DNA of 64,000 bases, taken from assembly GCA_030682835.1 (NCBI GenBank), contig JAUXNG010000091.1, positions 45,275 to 109,274 of the forward strand. The letters are read 5' to 3'. Every line of letters starts with the position of its first letter. Within the stretch, counting starts at the first letter, position 1. The notes below the pieces were generated by a model. That model was given only the letters and a program-made list of their open reading frames with translations. It ran no database searches and was not told where the DNA came from. Shown piece after piece: positions 1 through 8,414 of this stretch. A program made the position numbers and the translations under genes. This DNA is from Hydrogenophaga sp. GTDB lineage: Bacteria > Pseudomonadota > Gammaproteobacteria > Burkholderiales > Burkholderiaceae_C.

Positions 1-22
1 AGGCCCACCCAGTGGGCCTTTT
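1..22 (+). terminator. Rho-independent terminator of an upstream gene
   Basis: A stem AGGCCCA / TGGGCCT with a short CCCAG-type loop is followed by a run of T. It would end a + strand transcript that begins outside the window, just before the tRNA gene. Confidence 0.7.
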
Positions 23-77
23 CTGTATCTGAACCTTGTTCTTGCACCTGCCTGCGCTGCAGCTGCCAGAGCCCTTT

Positions 78-154
78 CTGCCCGTAGCTCAACCGGATAG
101 AGCAGCTGCCTTCTAAGCAGCAGGTCGGGGGTTCGAGTCCCTCCGGGCAGGCCA
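78..154 (+). tRNA. tRNA-Arg (anticodon UCU)
   Basis: The cloverleaf can be drawn fully by hand. The acceptor stem CTGCCCG pairs perfectly with CGGGCAG. The D arm is GCTC/GAGC. The anticodon stem is GCTGC/GCAGC with TCT at about 112-114. A GTTCGAGTC T loop follows, and the 3' CCA is encoded at 152-154. UCU reads AGA/AGG, which are rare codons in a GC-rich genome. The gene is intact and is the apparent attachment site of the adjacent integrase: its last 24 bases recur imperfectly at 30261. Confidence 0.95.
131..154 (+). other. Left attachment site (tRNA 3' end)
   Basis: The T arm, acceptor strand and CCA of the tRNA-Arg match 30261-30282 in direct orientation, apart from one substitution and two missing bases. 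The integrase starts 280 bp downstream and points away from the tRNA. This is the usual layout for P4-type integrases that use a tRNA 3' end as core site. The exact crossover point cannot be read from one sequence. Confidence 0.65.
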
Positions 155-279
155 TTGGCAGATTTCATACCGTCCCAGGAAGTCCGTCAAGGTCTGATAA
201 ATCTTTGATTTCAAACGATTTTTTTGAAGTTTAGGTTCTGCAAAGGCCCAAGCGAGCCCGTTGCAGCTCTCCAAAAACT

Positions 280-434
280 GGGGAACAATTGGGGGAACAG
301 GACCCGAATTTTTGTCTGGTGGGCCTGGTTGTTCCCCCAGATTTGAACTTCTCCGCCTGCGAAAGTCGATAAAAAGCGGGGTTTTTGGGGGAACAACCAC
401 CAGGTTTTTGGACTTCAGCCGGAGTTGTTCCCCC
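280..434. repeat. Integrase arm-type repeats, GGGGGAACAA
   Basis: Copies of (G)GGGGAACA(A) lie at 280-288, 291-300 and 387-396 on the + strand, and at 329-338 and 425-434 as the inverse TTGTTCCCCC. The pair at 280/291 has the same orientation and nearly the same spacing as a pair at 30189/30201 at the far end of the element. Repeated short sites beside the core site and the integrase start suggest integrase or excisionase arm-binding sites. The last copy abuts the int start codon, so binding could also control int expression. Confidence 0.55.
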
Positions 435-1688
435 ATGTTGACCGACATCGCCTGCAAAGCCGCTGTTTGCCCGCCGGGTAAGCAGCGGGCACGTTTGTCT
501 GACGCCGGTGGTCTCTACCTGGAGACCTCACCCAGCGGATCAAGACGCTGGTTCTGGAAGTACCGGTTCGGCAATAAAGAGAAGCGTCTGGCGTTGGGCA
601 CCTACCCCGCCGTTTCACTGAAACAAGCCCGCAGCGAACGTGACGCCGCTCGCCGCACCCTGCAGTCAGGCTCGGACCCATCGAAACGCCGTCAAATCGA
701 GCGGCTGGAAGCCCAACTCATAGAGGCCAACACGTTTGAAGAAGTGGCTCGGGAGCTGCATGTCACCAAGGCGAGCGGTTGGAGCAAGCAGTATGGGGAA
801 CGCTGGCTGGAACGCATGGAAAAGGACTTGTTCCCCTGGATCGGTCCCGTTCCCTTACCAGAGATCACGGCACCGATGCTGCTCAACACGTTGCGCAAGA
901 TTGAAAAAAGGGGTGCGCGGGAAACCGCACACACCTTGCGCCAGACGGCTGGGCAGGTATTCCGCTACGGCGTCGCCACGGGCCGTTGCGAACGCAACCC
1001 CGCGCCCGACCTTCACGGAGCGCTTCAGCCACTGAATATCAAGCACATGGCCGCCATTCTGGAGCCGGCCCAGGCCGGTCAACTGATGCGGGCCATCCAC
1101 GACTATTCCGGGCAACCAGTCACCCGAACCGCGCTACTACTGTCCGCCCTGCTGTTTCAACGTCCCGGCAACATGCGGGCCATGCAATGGAGCGAAGTGA
1201 ACCTGGTCGAGCGAGTCTGGACCATCCCGGCGGACAAGATGAAGCGCACGGTCTACGGCAAGCTCAATGGCCGTCCGCACCTGGTGCCGCTGTCACCCCA
1301 GGCCGTCGAGTTACTGCGCGACTTGCACCCGCTCACGGGTCAGTCACCATACGTCTTCCCTAGCTTGGTGAGTGCGCAACGTCCCATGAGCGAAAACACC
1401 TTGCGAGTCGCAATGAGACGCATGGGTTACAGCAATGAAGACATGACGCCGCACGGCTTTCGCGCGATGGCTCGAACACTCATGGTCGAGAAGCTGAACA
1501 TGCATCCCGATGTCATAGAAGCCCAGCTGGCGCACGGAAAATCCGGCCCGCTGGGAGCTGCCTACGACCGCGCCGAGTTCATGGAGCAGCGCCGCAAGAT
1601 GATGCACGAGTGGGCCACCTACCTTGAACGCCTGCGCACGGGTGCCAATCCCCCTGCAAAGCGAAAGCCACTCGCAAAACCTGCCTGA
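435..1688 (+). CDS. P4-family tyrosine integrase
   Basis: A 417-residue site-specific recombinase. The N-terminus (LSDAGGLYLE, then WFWKYRF and RLALGTYP) is the arm-binding DUF4102 domain of P4-type integrases. A SAM-like core-binding domain lies at about 100-200. The catalytic domain carries the family motifs: R in the RPGNMRAMQW segment, HGFR near residue 340, LAHG, and the nucleophile Y in GAAYDRAEF. The ATG at 435 is preferred because family homology begins there; the open frame extends upstream into the arm repeats. It sits next to tRNA-Arg and reads away from it, so it is the likely enzyme that integrates and excises the 131-30282 element. No excisionase was recognised. Confidence 0.92.
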   Translation: MLTDIACKAAVCPPGKQRARLSDAGGLYLETSPSGSRRWFWKYRFGNKEKRLALGTYPAVSLKQARSERDAARRTLQSGSDPSKRRQIERLEAQLIEANTFEEVARELHVTKASGWSKQYGERWLERMEKDLFPWIGPVPLPEITAPMLLNTLRKIEKRGARETAHTLRQTAGQVFRYGVATGRCERNPAPDLHGALQPLNIKHMAAILEPAQAGQLMRAIHDYSGQPVTRTALLLSALLFQRPGNMRAMQWSEVNLVERVWTIPADKMKRTVYGKLNGRPHLVPLSPQAVELLRDLHPLTGQSPYVFPSLVSAQRPMSENTLRVAMRRMGYSNEDMTPHGFRAMARTLMVEKLNMHPDVIEAQLAHGKSGPLGAAYDRAEFMEQRRKMMHEWATYLERLRTGANPPAKRKPLAKPA

Positions 1689-1759
1689 GCGTTGCGTGCG
1701 CTGTGTAGAGATGGCAGCCTACGAGGGCCGTGCATCTGCCTGAAACATTGATGGAAAGC

Positions 1760-2770
1760 TCACCGATTCGGTCCGATGTCTCGTGGCCGAGTCTGTGGCT
1801 GCGGATCCGGTCGACGTTCGGGTTGCTGCGCTGTTCGCTGCCCTTTCAGCTCGCCACGCACCGGCCCACGTTGTGGCTCATCGGCCTGGGCCATTTCGTT
1901 GACGAAACGGGCGACATGCCCGGCCAGCTGACGATCGGCCGCCTCGCCTGATTGTGCCAGGGCCCGTCCAATCTGCAGCCAGGCCTCGACAGCGACAGCC
2001 CTCGCAGGATGCGCCTGAGGGCCGCTTTCTTTGTCTGAAGGGACGCGACGCAGGCGTCCTTCTTCCTGCGCCTTCAGGCGCCACAGCGGATCGGGTTGCT
2101 TGCGTTGACCGCGCGTGAGCCGCCGCGTCGCTTCAGCCTCCACACCATACCCCCGCAGCTTGTCGGCAAAGGTTTCACGCCAGCGCTGCAGGTCGGCCTT
2201 GCGCGGGTTGAGCCGCTTGCCCCGCATCGACTCGGCCCGCACGCTGATGTGCACATGCGGATTGGCCTGGTGGTCGTGCAGCACCATCACGTACTTGTGG
2301 TCCGCCAGCTCGGGCTGCGCGAATTCGCGCGCCGCCTTCTGAACGATCAGCGGGTCGGTGCCGCGTGGCATCGACAACATGATGTTGAAGGCCTCGCGTC
2401 GGTACCCGACGTCGTCGATCAGGCCGCCCCCGAACCGCCAATCGTCGGCCAGTTCGTGCACGGCACCTTTGCCGCGCACGGTCTCGCCCTGCTCGTTCTC
2501 GATGTCGAGCCGGCCGTTCTTACTGATGTAGCGGAAGTGGGCCGCAATGGCGAGCATGCCCCGCCCGCCCCCGGTGACCTTGACCATGACTTGCGGCACC
2601 CGGCGCACCACCGTGGCTTCGATGCGCTGGCGAATGGCGGCTGCCCGCTTGCGCAGGCCACCCCCTTCCAGGCGTGGCTCGCGACGGCCCTTGACGACCC
2701 GGTTGCCGGGGTAGAACAGACGGTCGCCCCACTGAACGAGCACGCCATCGATGTTGGGTGTCTGGGCCAT
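1760..2770 (-). CDS. Relaxase of a mobilizable element
   Basis: A 336-residue protein with features of the VirD2/MobP-type relaxase domain. HFRYISKNG lies near residue 75, and NPHVHISVR near 175 is the metal-binding His motif III. A candidate catalytic Tyr is in LFYPGNR near residue 20. Such enzymes nick oriT and lead the strand into a recipient. The C-terminal third is basic and low in complexity. ATG at 2770 follows a clear CGGGAG ribosome site. Its partner gene is immediately upstream, ending 16 bp before it. Relaxases of self-transmissible plasmids are usually longer, and no T4SS genes are present, so mobilization in trans is inferred. The nicking activity is inferred from motifs only. 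Confidence 0.82.
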   Translation of the reverse strand: MAQTPNIDGVLVQWGDRLFYPGNRVVKGRREPRLEGGGLRKRAAAIRQRIEATVVRRVPQVMVKVTGGGRGMLAIAAHFRYISKNGRLDIENEQGETVRGKGAVHELADDWRFGGGLIDDVGYRREAFNIMLSMPRGTDPLIVQKAAREFAQPELADHKYVMVLHDHQANPHVHISVRAESMRGKRLNPRKADLQRWRETFADKLRGYGVEAEATRRLTRGQRKQPDPLWRLKAQEEGRLRRVPSDKESGPQAHPARAVAVEAWLQIGRALAQSGEAADRQLAGHVARFVNEMAQADEPQRGPVRGELKGQRTAQQPERRPDPQPQTRPRDIGPNR

Positions 2771-2786
2771 GCTGTTCTCCCGGGTG

Positions 2787-3362
2787 TCAGCGGTGGGTCC
2801 GGCGCTGGCTCTCAGCGGGCTTCCCGCGCGGGCGCAGGTCGGCCAGCAAGCCGGCGGCTTCCTTGAGGTGGCGTCGGACGTCCCCATCCAGCGTGTCGAG
2901 CATGTCGCGGTACACCAGCGCCTGCAGCACCTTGCTCAGGGTCAGGAGGCGCGTGAGGGCGTGGATGTTGCGGCTGAGGCTGGACAGCTGGGCGTTGGAC
3001 GCCGTGAGCGCGGCGAGCTGGTCAACTCGGCTGACACCGGACGTCAGCGCGGGGATGCCGGCGATGAGACCGGCCAGGTAGGCGCCGCGCGAGAGCCCTG
3101 CCGCAGAGGCGCCAGCCACCAGGCGTTGGGCTTCGTCGAGGGTCAACCGGATGGACAACTTGACGATGGCGGCCTGCGTTCCCACGCGATGCAGAACCTC
3201 GGGCGTTGCCTGTTCAGGTGCCGCATTCAAGCCCAGTTCGCGGGCCACCGCCCGGCGAACCAGCGCCGACACGCTCAAGCGTTCAGCGTGAGCGCGCTCC
3301 ACCAGCGAGGCCTTGAGACCGCGCATATCGACCGAGACAAAGTCAGGTTGATGGGTGTTCAT
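2787..3362 (-). CDS. Relaxosome accessory protein, MobC-like
   Basis: A 191-residue protein. The N-terminus (VDMRGLKASLVERA, then LSVSALVRRAVARELG) looks like a ribbon-helix-helix DNA-binding domain. The rest resembles MobC/plasmid mobilization proteins that bind oriT and help the relaxase. The ATG at 3362 fits the family start better than the upstream in-frame ATG. It is the first gene of a two-gene operon with the relaxase, and its 5' side faces the probable oriT region. The assignment comes from position and fold-like features rather than a signature motif. Confidence 0.65.
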   Translation of the reverse strand: MNTHQPDFVSVDMRGLKASLVERAHAERLSVSALVRRAVARELGLNAAPEQATPEVLHRVGTQAAIVKLSIRLTLDEAQRLVAGASAAGLSRGAYLAGLIAGIPALTSGVSRVDQLAALTASNAQLSSLSRNIHALTRLLTLSKVLQALVYRDMLDTLDGDVRRHLKEAAGLLADLRPRGKPAESQRRTHR

Positions 3363-3646
3363 GGTGCGACCGAAGGGAGACAACGTGAGCGCAGCGAGCG
3401 TTTGTGAAACTGGCGGCACGCCGCCTATCTCTGCACTCACCCTTGACTCCATGGTCATCTGGAAAGGCCTTGGTCAAGGCGCTGGATTCGGGTCTGAATC
3501 CAGCGCCAGACAGGCGTGCACACGGGTGGAAGATGGGCCTCAACACCAGGCACCCACCGCCCTGTTGAACAACAACCGCACAACAACTGCACAAACTGAA
3601 TAACAAGCGATCCGTTACCGAACCGGCACTGGATAGCGAGGACACG
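3363..3646. other. Probable oriT region with 12-bp inverted repeat
   Basis: This 284-bp non-coding gap lies between the divergent mobC-relaxase and stbABC-like operons, the usual place of oriT. At 3478-3507 it holds a perfect inverted repeat with arms GGCGCTGGATTC and GAATCCAGCGCC around a 6-base loop. There is no T run, so it is not a good terminator. Relaxases commonly recognise one arm of such a repeat beside nic. The nic site cannot be placed from sequence alone. Divergent promoters for both operons must also lie here. Confidence 0.5.
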
Positions 3647-4057
3647 ATGAAGCTGGACCCGAAGGAACCCCCTGGGCGCAGCACGCGCAAAGCGCGGCGT
3701 TTTGCAGCAGAGATCAGCGCGCTACGCGCCCAGGGCTACACGTTCGAGGCGATCCGACAGGCGTTGGCGGAAGTCGGCGTCCAGGTCAGCAATGCCACGG
3801 TTCAGCGTGAGGCGGCCCGAGCAACCAGGCTCAGAAGCCAGGCGATGCCGCTGGCGCCCTGCAGCCGGCCTGACCCGGTGCTGCAGGGCGCTGCACCGCC
3901 GAACGGGGTTCCAGCCGGGACACCGCCTCAGCGGCTTCCCGACACCCGAACGGCTTCAGATCTGCGCAGTGCCAGGGAAATCGCCGAAGCCTTCACCAAG
4001 ACACACATCAGCAACCCCCTGGTTCGCGCCAGGGTCAACGCAAAGGACGTGACATGA
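3647..4057 (+). CDS. StbA-like small DNA-binding protein
   Basis: 136 residues. The N-terminal 60 are strongly basic and include a likely helix-turn-helix (QGYTFEAIRQALAEVGVQVS, then NATVQREAAR). The centre is proline-rich and disordered. It is the first gene of a three-gene set with ATGA and GTGA overlaps, followed by StbB-like and StbC-like genes. In IncW-type plasmids StbA binds sites near oriT, represses the operon and aids plasmid positioning. Here the same order and the location beside the probable oriT support the role, but overall similarity was not tested. A TraK-like oriT binder is the alternative. Confidence 0.5.
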   Translation: MKLDPKEPPGRSTRKARRFAAEISALRAQGYTFEAIRQALAEVGVQVSNATVQREAARATRLRSQAMPLAPCSRPDPVLQGAAPPNGVPAGTPPQRLPDTRTASDLRSAREIAEAFTKTHISNPLVRARVNAKDVT

Positions 4058-4797
4058 AGATCGCCGTCATCAATTTCTCGGGCAACGTGGGCAAGTCCAC
4101 GGTGGCGCGCCACCTGTTGCTGCCCCGCATCGCAGGGGCCGAACTGGTCTCGGTCGAGACGCTCAATGCCGACGAAAGCCAGGTGCAGGCCTTGCGCGGT
4201 CGGCAGTTCGGGGAACTACAGGAGTACCTGCAGACCATCGACCATGCGGTGGTTGACATTGGTGCGAGCAACGTCGAAGAACTGCTCGAACTGATGCGCC
4301 GGTACCGGGGCAGCCACGAGGACTTTGATTGCTTCGTGGTACCCACGGTGCCGGCACTCAAGCAACAACAGGACACCATCGCCACGCTGATCGATCTGTC
4401 ACGCCAGGGCATTCCCGCCTCCAAGATCCGGCTGGTGTTCAACATGGTGGACCGCAGCATCAACTTTGGCGCGTCATTCTTTCTTGTGATGGGGTATGTC
4501 AAGGAGCAACCGGTGGCACTCGCAAACCCGGCCTGCTGCATGGGTACGAACGAAATCTATGCCAGGGTGCGCAACCAGGGGATTGACCTGGCCACCCTGG
4601 CGCGTGACGACACCGACTACAAAGCGCTGATCGCCCAGGCGCCCAGCCCGGCAGAAAAACTCGCCCTGGCCCAGAAGCTGGCCACGCGCAGGCTGGCCAG
4701 CGGTGTGGTGCCTGAGCTCGACGCCTGCTTTGCGGCGCTCGAACTGCAAACGTGCGTTGCGACCCCTGTGGCCACGCTGGTGCGGGAGCCCCAGTGA
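4054..4797 (+). CDS. StbB-like Walker-type ATPase
   Basis: 247 residues. It begins MKIAVINFSGNVGKSTVARH, a ParA-like deviant Walker A (P-loop) motif. AVVDIGASNVEEL near residue 70 matches the Walker B region, and VFNMVDRS near 130 matches the later nucleotide-contact strand. The length and pattern fit StbB of the conjugative-plasmid stbABC operon, which links plasmid positioning with conjugation. ATG at 4054 overlaps the previous stop codon as ATGA, so translation is probably coupled. A general ParA family partition role is the alternative. Confidence 0.7.
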   Translation: MKIAVINFSGNVGKSTVARHLLLPRIAGAELVSVETLNADESQVQALRGRQFGELQEYLQTIDHAVVDIGASNVEELLELMRRYRGSHEDFDCFVVPTVPALKQQQDTIATLIDLSRQGIPASKIRLVFNMVDRSINFGASFFLVMGYVKEQPVALANPACCMGTNEIYARVRNQGIDLATLARDDTDYKALIAQAPSPAEKLALAQKLATRRLASGVVPELDACFAALELQTCVATPVATLVREPQ

Positions 4798-5264
4798 GCG
4801 ATCTGACCACCGCCCGGGAGGCCCTGATGGCCGAGGCCATCGGCGACCTGGGGAAGCTGCTGGACCGGGTGGAGACCCTGGTGCCCACGCTGGAGGCCAG
4901 ACAGCTTGAGCTGGTTCAAGCCAGCACCGACTTGGCGGGCCAGGTCAACGCCTATGCCAGGCGCATGGAAGACATCACCGAGAACATGAAGTCGCAGGCG
5001 GTCAAGTACATGGCCCGACGGGCCGACGAGCTGGTCCGGGCCACCGTGGACACACAGACCCGGGCGATGGACGAGGCAGCGCGCACCGTGTTCAGAAATG
5101 AAGTGGGCCCGGCCCTGCAGCGTATGGTGAAGCCACTGCAGGACGTCTCGGACCTGGCCCGCCGGGGTGGCCGCCCCTGGGAATGGTGGCTGCTGCACGT
5201 GGCGACCGCAGTGCTCTCCTCTGCCATCAGCTGGGGAATGGCTGCATGGCTCTGGCTTCGGTGA
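4794..5264 (+). CDS. StbC-like coiled-coil membrane protein
   Basis: 156 residues from a GTG that overlaps the previous stop as GTGA. Residues about 5-125 are charged and heptad-like (LDRVETLVPTLEARQ, then ARRMEDITENMKSQ), suggesting a long coiled coil. A single C-terminal membrane helix follows (WWLLHVATAVLSSAISWG). This architecture and position after StbB match StbC. The function is unknown even in model plasmids; membrane anchoring of the StbAB system is plausible. Confidence 0.55.
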   Translation: MSDLTTAREALMAEAIGDLGKLLDRVETLVPTLEARQLELVQASTDLAGQVNAYARRMEDITENMKSQAVKYMARRADELVRATVDTQTRAMDEAARTVFRNEVGPALQRMVKPLQDVSDLARRGGRPWEWWLLHVATAVLSSAISWGMAAWLWLR

Positions 5265-5368
5265 GCAGCAGCCGGGATCGCGCGAGCCGGCCACAGCCGG
5301 GGAGCGCGTGTCGGCCTGTGCGGCAAACGCACCGCCCAGCGCTGGAGGCGGTGCGTTGATGGACCCGA

Positions 5369-6229
5369 TCAGGCCTTGAGCTGGCGCATTTCTTCGGCCA
5401 GGATCCACAAGGCCCGGTTCAGGCTCACGCTGCGGTCGATGCCGGCAATCGCCCGGGTGTGCACGCGCCGGCCGGTGGCACTGCGTCCGATCTGGCCACC
5501 ACGCAGCGCGTTCTCATGCGTCCGCTGGAGAATGCTCCACAGGCTGTGTCCCAGGTCTTCGGGGCGACGGGCTTCGATCAGCTGCTCGGCCGTGATGGGC
5601 GCCGGTGGCTGGCCTTCGCTGCGTTCTCCGAAGCGCAGCGCCAGGGCGGCGCGGGCAAAAGCCACCTCTTCCTCGGGCTGAAGGGTCAGGGCTTTCATCG
5701 CCTCGGTGGACGCTTCCACGGCCTCGAAGTCGTCGAGCACACGAAACGCCCCTTCGATCACCTCATGCTGGCAGTTGCCTTTGTGGGGGATGCGGATGTC
5801 GTGGGCGATGTCCCCCACCACCAGACCGTTGCAGCAGATAAATCTGAAGACGCCTGCGAGCATCTGATAGCTGCTGGCCCCGTCGTGGCTGTTGATCAGG
5901 ATGATCTCGTTGGCTTCGGGGCGGTTGGTGACCTGGCCCGCGTGGCGCAGGCGGATCATGTGTTTGGTGAAGGCCGTCTTGCCTTCGATGCGGCTCCTGC
6001 CCTGCGCGACCATGAAGGGCTCGAACCCTTCGCGGCGCAGCCCGTGCAGCACCTCGATCGTGGGAATGTAGGTGTAGCGCTCGGAACGGCTGGCGTGCTT
6101 GCCCTCGGCAAAGATGGACGGCGCGGCGCGGCGCATCTGCTCGTCACCGAGCGGGGTCTCGCTGCGCAGGACAAAGGTTTGCTGGCCGAAACGGGTGACC
6201 AGCGTGCGGGAAGCTTGGACGGTGTTCAT
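5369..6229 (-). CDS. DUF932 phage/plasmid-like protein
   Basis: 286 residues with the DUF932 pattern, seen as YIPTIEVLHGLRREGFEPF near residue 60, then NSHDGASSYQMLAGVFRFIC and CCNGLVVGD around 115-140. The biochemical role of the family is not established. It is frequent on plasmids, phages and islands, often near ssb and anti-restriction genes, as here. ATG at 6229 replaces an upstream in-frame start because similarity begins at VTRFGQQTFV and an AGGAGC-like site precedes it. It forms a same-strand set with ssb and radC, the probable leading region of the mobilizable element. Confidence 0.8.
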   Translation of the reverse strand: MNTVQASRTLVTRFGQQTFVLRSETPLGDEQMRRAAPSIFAEGKHASRSERYTYIPTIEVLHGLRREGFEPFMVAQGRSRIEGKTAFTKHMIRLRHAGQVTNRPEANEIILINSHDGASSYQMLAGVFRFICCNGLVVGDIAHDIRIPHKGNCQHEVIEGAFRVLDDFEAVEASTEAMKALTLQPEEEVAFARAALALRFGERSEGQPPAPITAEQLIEARRPEDLGHSLWSILQRTHENALRGGQIGRSATGRRVHTRAIAGIDRSVSLNRALWILAEEMRQLKA

Positions 6230-6321
6230 GGCGATGCTCCTGAGAACAAAAAGGGGAAGAAAAAGGAAAGGAACGAAAACGGGATGGCCGGGCGGGCGGA
6301 CACGGTCCGGCACATGTGGCT

Positions 6322-6786
6322 TCAGGCATTCACCGGCTGGCGTTCGCGCCGGGTCTGGCGGCGGCTGGGGGTCGGACTGTTCGGGCCACTTCCATCGCCT
6401 GCAGATGGCGCAGCGCCACCCTCGCGCGCCCGGCGTGCCTCCCCTTCGGCCCGGCTATCGAGGTAATCGATCTCGTCGACCGTGAAGGCCATGCCGTGCA
6501 CCTCGCGCCCGTCGGCGTCCTTGTAAACGTTGTTGCGTACGCGGCCCATGAGGTTGACGTGCGAGCCCTTGCCCAGGTAGGCGGCGGCGTGTTCGGCCTG
6601 CGCGCCCCAGAGCGTCCAGCGGATCGCGGTGGCCATCTGCTCCCGGGCTTCGCCGCTGCCGCGGTACTGGTTGCTGATGGCGGTGAGCACCGCCCGGGCG
6701 CGCTGGCCCTCGCGGGTGTTGACGTGTTCGAACTGGACGGCACCGGCCAGATGGGCGTTGCGCTGGATGACGTGGACGTGGGCCAT
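6322..6786 (-). CDS. ssb: Single-stranded DNA-binding protein (mobile-element type)
   Basis: 154 residues. The OB-fold pattern is visible: HVIQRNAHLAGAVQFEHV at the N-terminus, ATAIRWTLWG near 55, then LGKGSHVNLMGRVRNNVY near 80. The C-terminus is Arg/Pro-rich and does not end in the acidic tip typical of housekeeping SSB, so contact with host SSB partners may be reduced. Element-borne SSB protects incoming single-stranded DNA after transfer. It lies between DUF932 and radC on the same strand, downstream of an unusually structured 500-bp leader. Confidence 0.82.
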   Translation of the reverse strand: MAHVHVIQRNAHLAGAVQFEHVNTREGQRARAVLTAISNQYRGSGEAREQMATAIRWTLWGAQAEHAAAYLGKGSHVNLMGRVRNNVYKDADGREVHGMAFTVDEIDYLDSRAEGEARRAREGGAAPSAGDGSGPNSPTPSRRQTRRERQPVNA

Positions 6787-7282
6787 GGTGAAACTCCTGA
6801 AGTGAGCGAAGCAGCCGGACCCCGATCTGGGTTCCTCAAAGCTGATCCTCTCGCTCGGACTTCCTCGCTCCCGCCCACGGGCGGGCGGGGGGTGGGCATG
6901 GCCCCTTCCCCGAGGGAAGGGGTGGGGGATGGGCAAAACCACGCAGCCGAAGCAGTGCGCCGTCACCGGCCCACCGCTGAAAAAGATCCCCCCCAAGTCC
7001 CCCTCACCTGTGGATGGGGGCGCCGGGGGGGGATCTGCGGTGGGCAGCCTGGCGCACGCGCTGCCCTCACCTCTTCGGTGGTGCGGGCGAAGCCTGCGCC
7101 ACCGGATGACCTGAGCAGCGGCGCCTGCTGCGAACGGCGTGCCACCCAAGCGCAGCGACTGGCGCGGTGTTCGAGCCGCTGCGATCACGTCGGCGGGCCA
7201 GCCCAGACGCCAGTGCTGGCCCGCCACCACCCTCCTCTGCTGGCGCCCGATGCCCGCGCGCAGCGCGCTGATGGATGAACCA
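6787..7282. other. Structured non-coding leader upstream of ssb
   Basis: This 496-bp stretch has no convincing gene. It is rich in self-complementary G/C tracts. The best stem is GGCGGGCCAGC (7192-7202) with GCTGGCCCGCC (7215-7225). Others include CCGCCC/GGGCGG near 6880, and CCCTTCCCC/GGGGAAGGG-type pairing near 6905-6925. The ssb promoter must be inside. Such density of hairpins upstream of ssb in a mobile element could serve a single-strand promoter or origin, but this is inference. Confidence 0.4.
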
Positions 7283-7304
7283 ATAAAAAAGGGCCCGAAG
7301 GCCC
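7283..7304 (-). terminator. Rho-independent terminator of radC
   Basis: On the - strand a GGGCC stem, TTCG tetraloop and GGCCC are followed by TTTTTTATT. It begins 6 bp after the radC stop codon and should end the radC transcript before ssb. Confidence 0.85.
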
Positions 7305-7309
7305 CGGGC

Positions 7310-7846
7310 TCAAACCAGCCCCTGCTCTGCCATGGACTGCACCGCGCTGCCCGCGACGATGAAGTGGTCCAGCACCCGCACGTCGATCAGCGCTGCCGCC
7401 TGCTTGAGCGTCTGCGTCAGGTGCTCGTCGGCCCGGGACGGTGTGGCCACGCCCGAGGGGTGGTTGTGCACGAGCAGCAGCGCCGAGCTGTTGCGCACCA
7501 GCGCATCGCGCACGACTTCGCGCGGGTAGACCGATGTCTGCGAGACCGTGCCCCGGAACATCTCGACGTAGTCAATCACCCGGTGCTGCGAGTCCAGGTG
7601 CACCACCGCAAACACCTCGTGCGGCAGATGACCGAGACGGGTGCGCAGGAAGTCCTTGACCACCGGGGGCGAGTCCATCACGTCGCTACCGCGCACCTGT
7701 GGGGCCAGCAATTGCTGCGCCGCCAGCAGCACCTCGTCGGCCGCAGCCCGGCGGTACTGCCCGCGCGTATCGCGCACCAGCAGCGGTCCCGCTGCGGCAA
7801 AAGAAGCCTGAAAGGATTCGAGCGAAGAAAACAGATCGTGTTGCAT
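7310..7846 (-). CDS. radC: RadC-family JAB/MPN+ domain protein
   Basis: 178 residues. The metalloprotease-like signature HNHPSG with a downstream PSRAD aspartate lies near residues 130-145, preceded by FRGTVSQTSVYPREVV, typical of RadC. The N-terminal helix-hairpin-helix of chromosomal RadC is shortened, as in plasmid and phage copies. The molecular role of the family is unproven; element copies are often linked with anti-restriction genes. ATG at 7846 begins MQHDLFSSLES. A second, truncated copy of the same gene and leader is at 22519-22747. Confidence 0.85.
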   Translation of the reverse strand: MQHDLFSSLESFQASFAAAGPLLVRDTRGQYRRAAADEVLLAAQQLLAPQVRGSDVMDSPPVVKDFLRTRLGHLPHEVFAVVHLDSQHRVIDYVEMFRGTVSQTSVYPREVVRDALVRNSSALLLVHNHPSGVATPSRADEHLTQTLKQAAALIDVRVLDHFIVAGSAVQSMAEQGLV

Positions 7847-7882
7847 GACGCACTCCGGTGAATCGGGCGGGATTGCCCGAGA

Positions 7883-8163
7883 CCGGAAAACGGCACGCCG
7901 CAGCGCAGCGGTCACAGGTTCGAAGACGGCCGCACGGCCGCCAGCACACGCAGTGGGCGCAGACCTTGAGCGCGAGAACGGTGTGACAGGATGAAGGGAA
8001 CAGCAAGCCAGCCCCACCACACCAGCACGAGAGCAGAGAAGGCAAGCGCAGCGCGCAGGCCGGGGGCCCCGGGGCGGCCGGAGGGGGTCAGGGATCGAAG
8101 CCGCATGGCCGTGACCCGGCACGGGGCGCAGCCCGCAGAGCCCGACGGCGATACGCCGGGACC
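7883..8163 (-). repeat. Leader repeat, copy 1 of 3
   Basis: This is the 5' leader of the intact radC. The roughly 280-bp core (from CCGGAAAACGGCACG to GCCCGACGGCG) recurs in the same orientation at 22794 and 28203. With copy 2 the similarity continues through the first 75 or so codons of radC, to about 7620. It contains hairpins such as GGCCG-CAC-CGGCC-like pairing near 7945 and a CGGGC/GCCCG stem just before the radC start. No open reading frame in it looks real. Confidence 0.8.
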
Positions 8164-8414
8164 CAGACCGGATGGCAGTACACCACGCCAGCACCTTGAT
8201 GAGGCCAAAACCTTCAAAGGCAAATAACCATCATCAAATATCGAAAAAGTGACCATTAAAGTTCGCTTTTTTCGTTCATCCGTGTCATTGGACTGATGAT
8301 TAGGCAATTGGCCACTTTTATGGCCGTACCTGACCGACCGCAGACGTGGAATTATCACAATCCTGAATATCGACGCCCAGAAGCTGCCCGAAGTCGTGCG
8401 TTTCCATCCCGCGC

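Noticed and set aside
6787..7230. N-terminal extension of ssb
   Set aside because: The OB fold starts at MAHVHVIQRN (6786). The upstream residues come from GC-rich hairpin DNA and look random.
7920..8160. Short frames inside the radC leader repeat
   Set aside because: Frames are not kept open in all three repeat copies and have no coding character.
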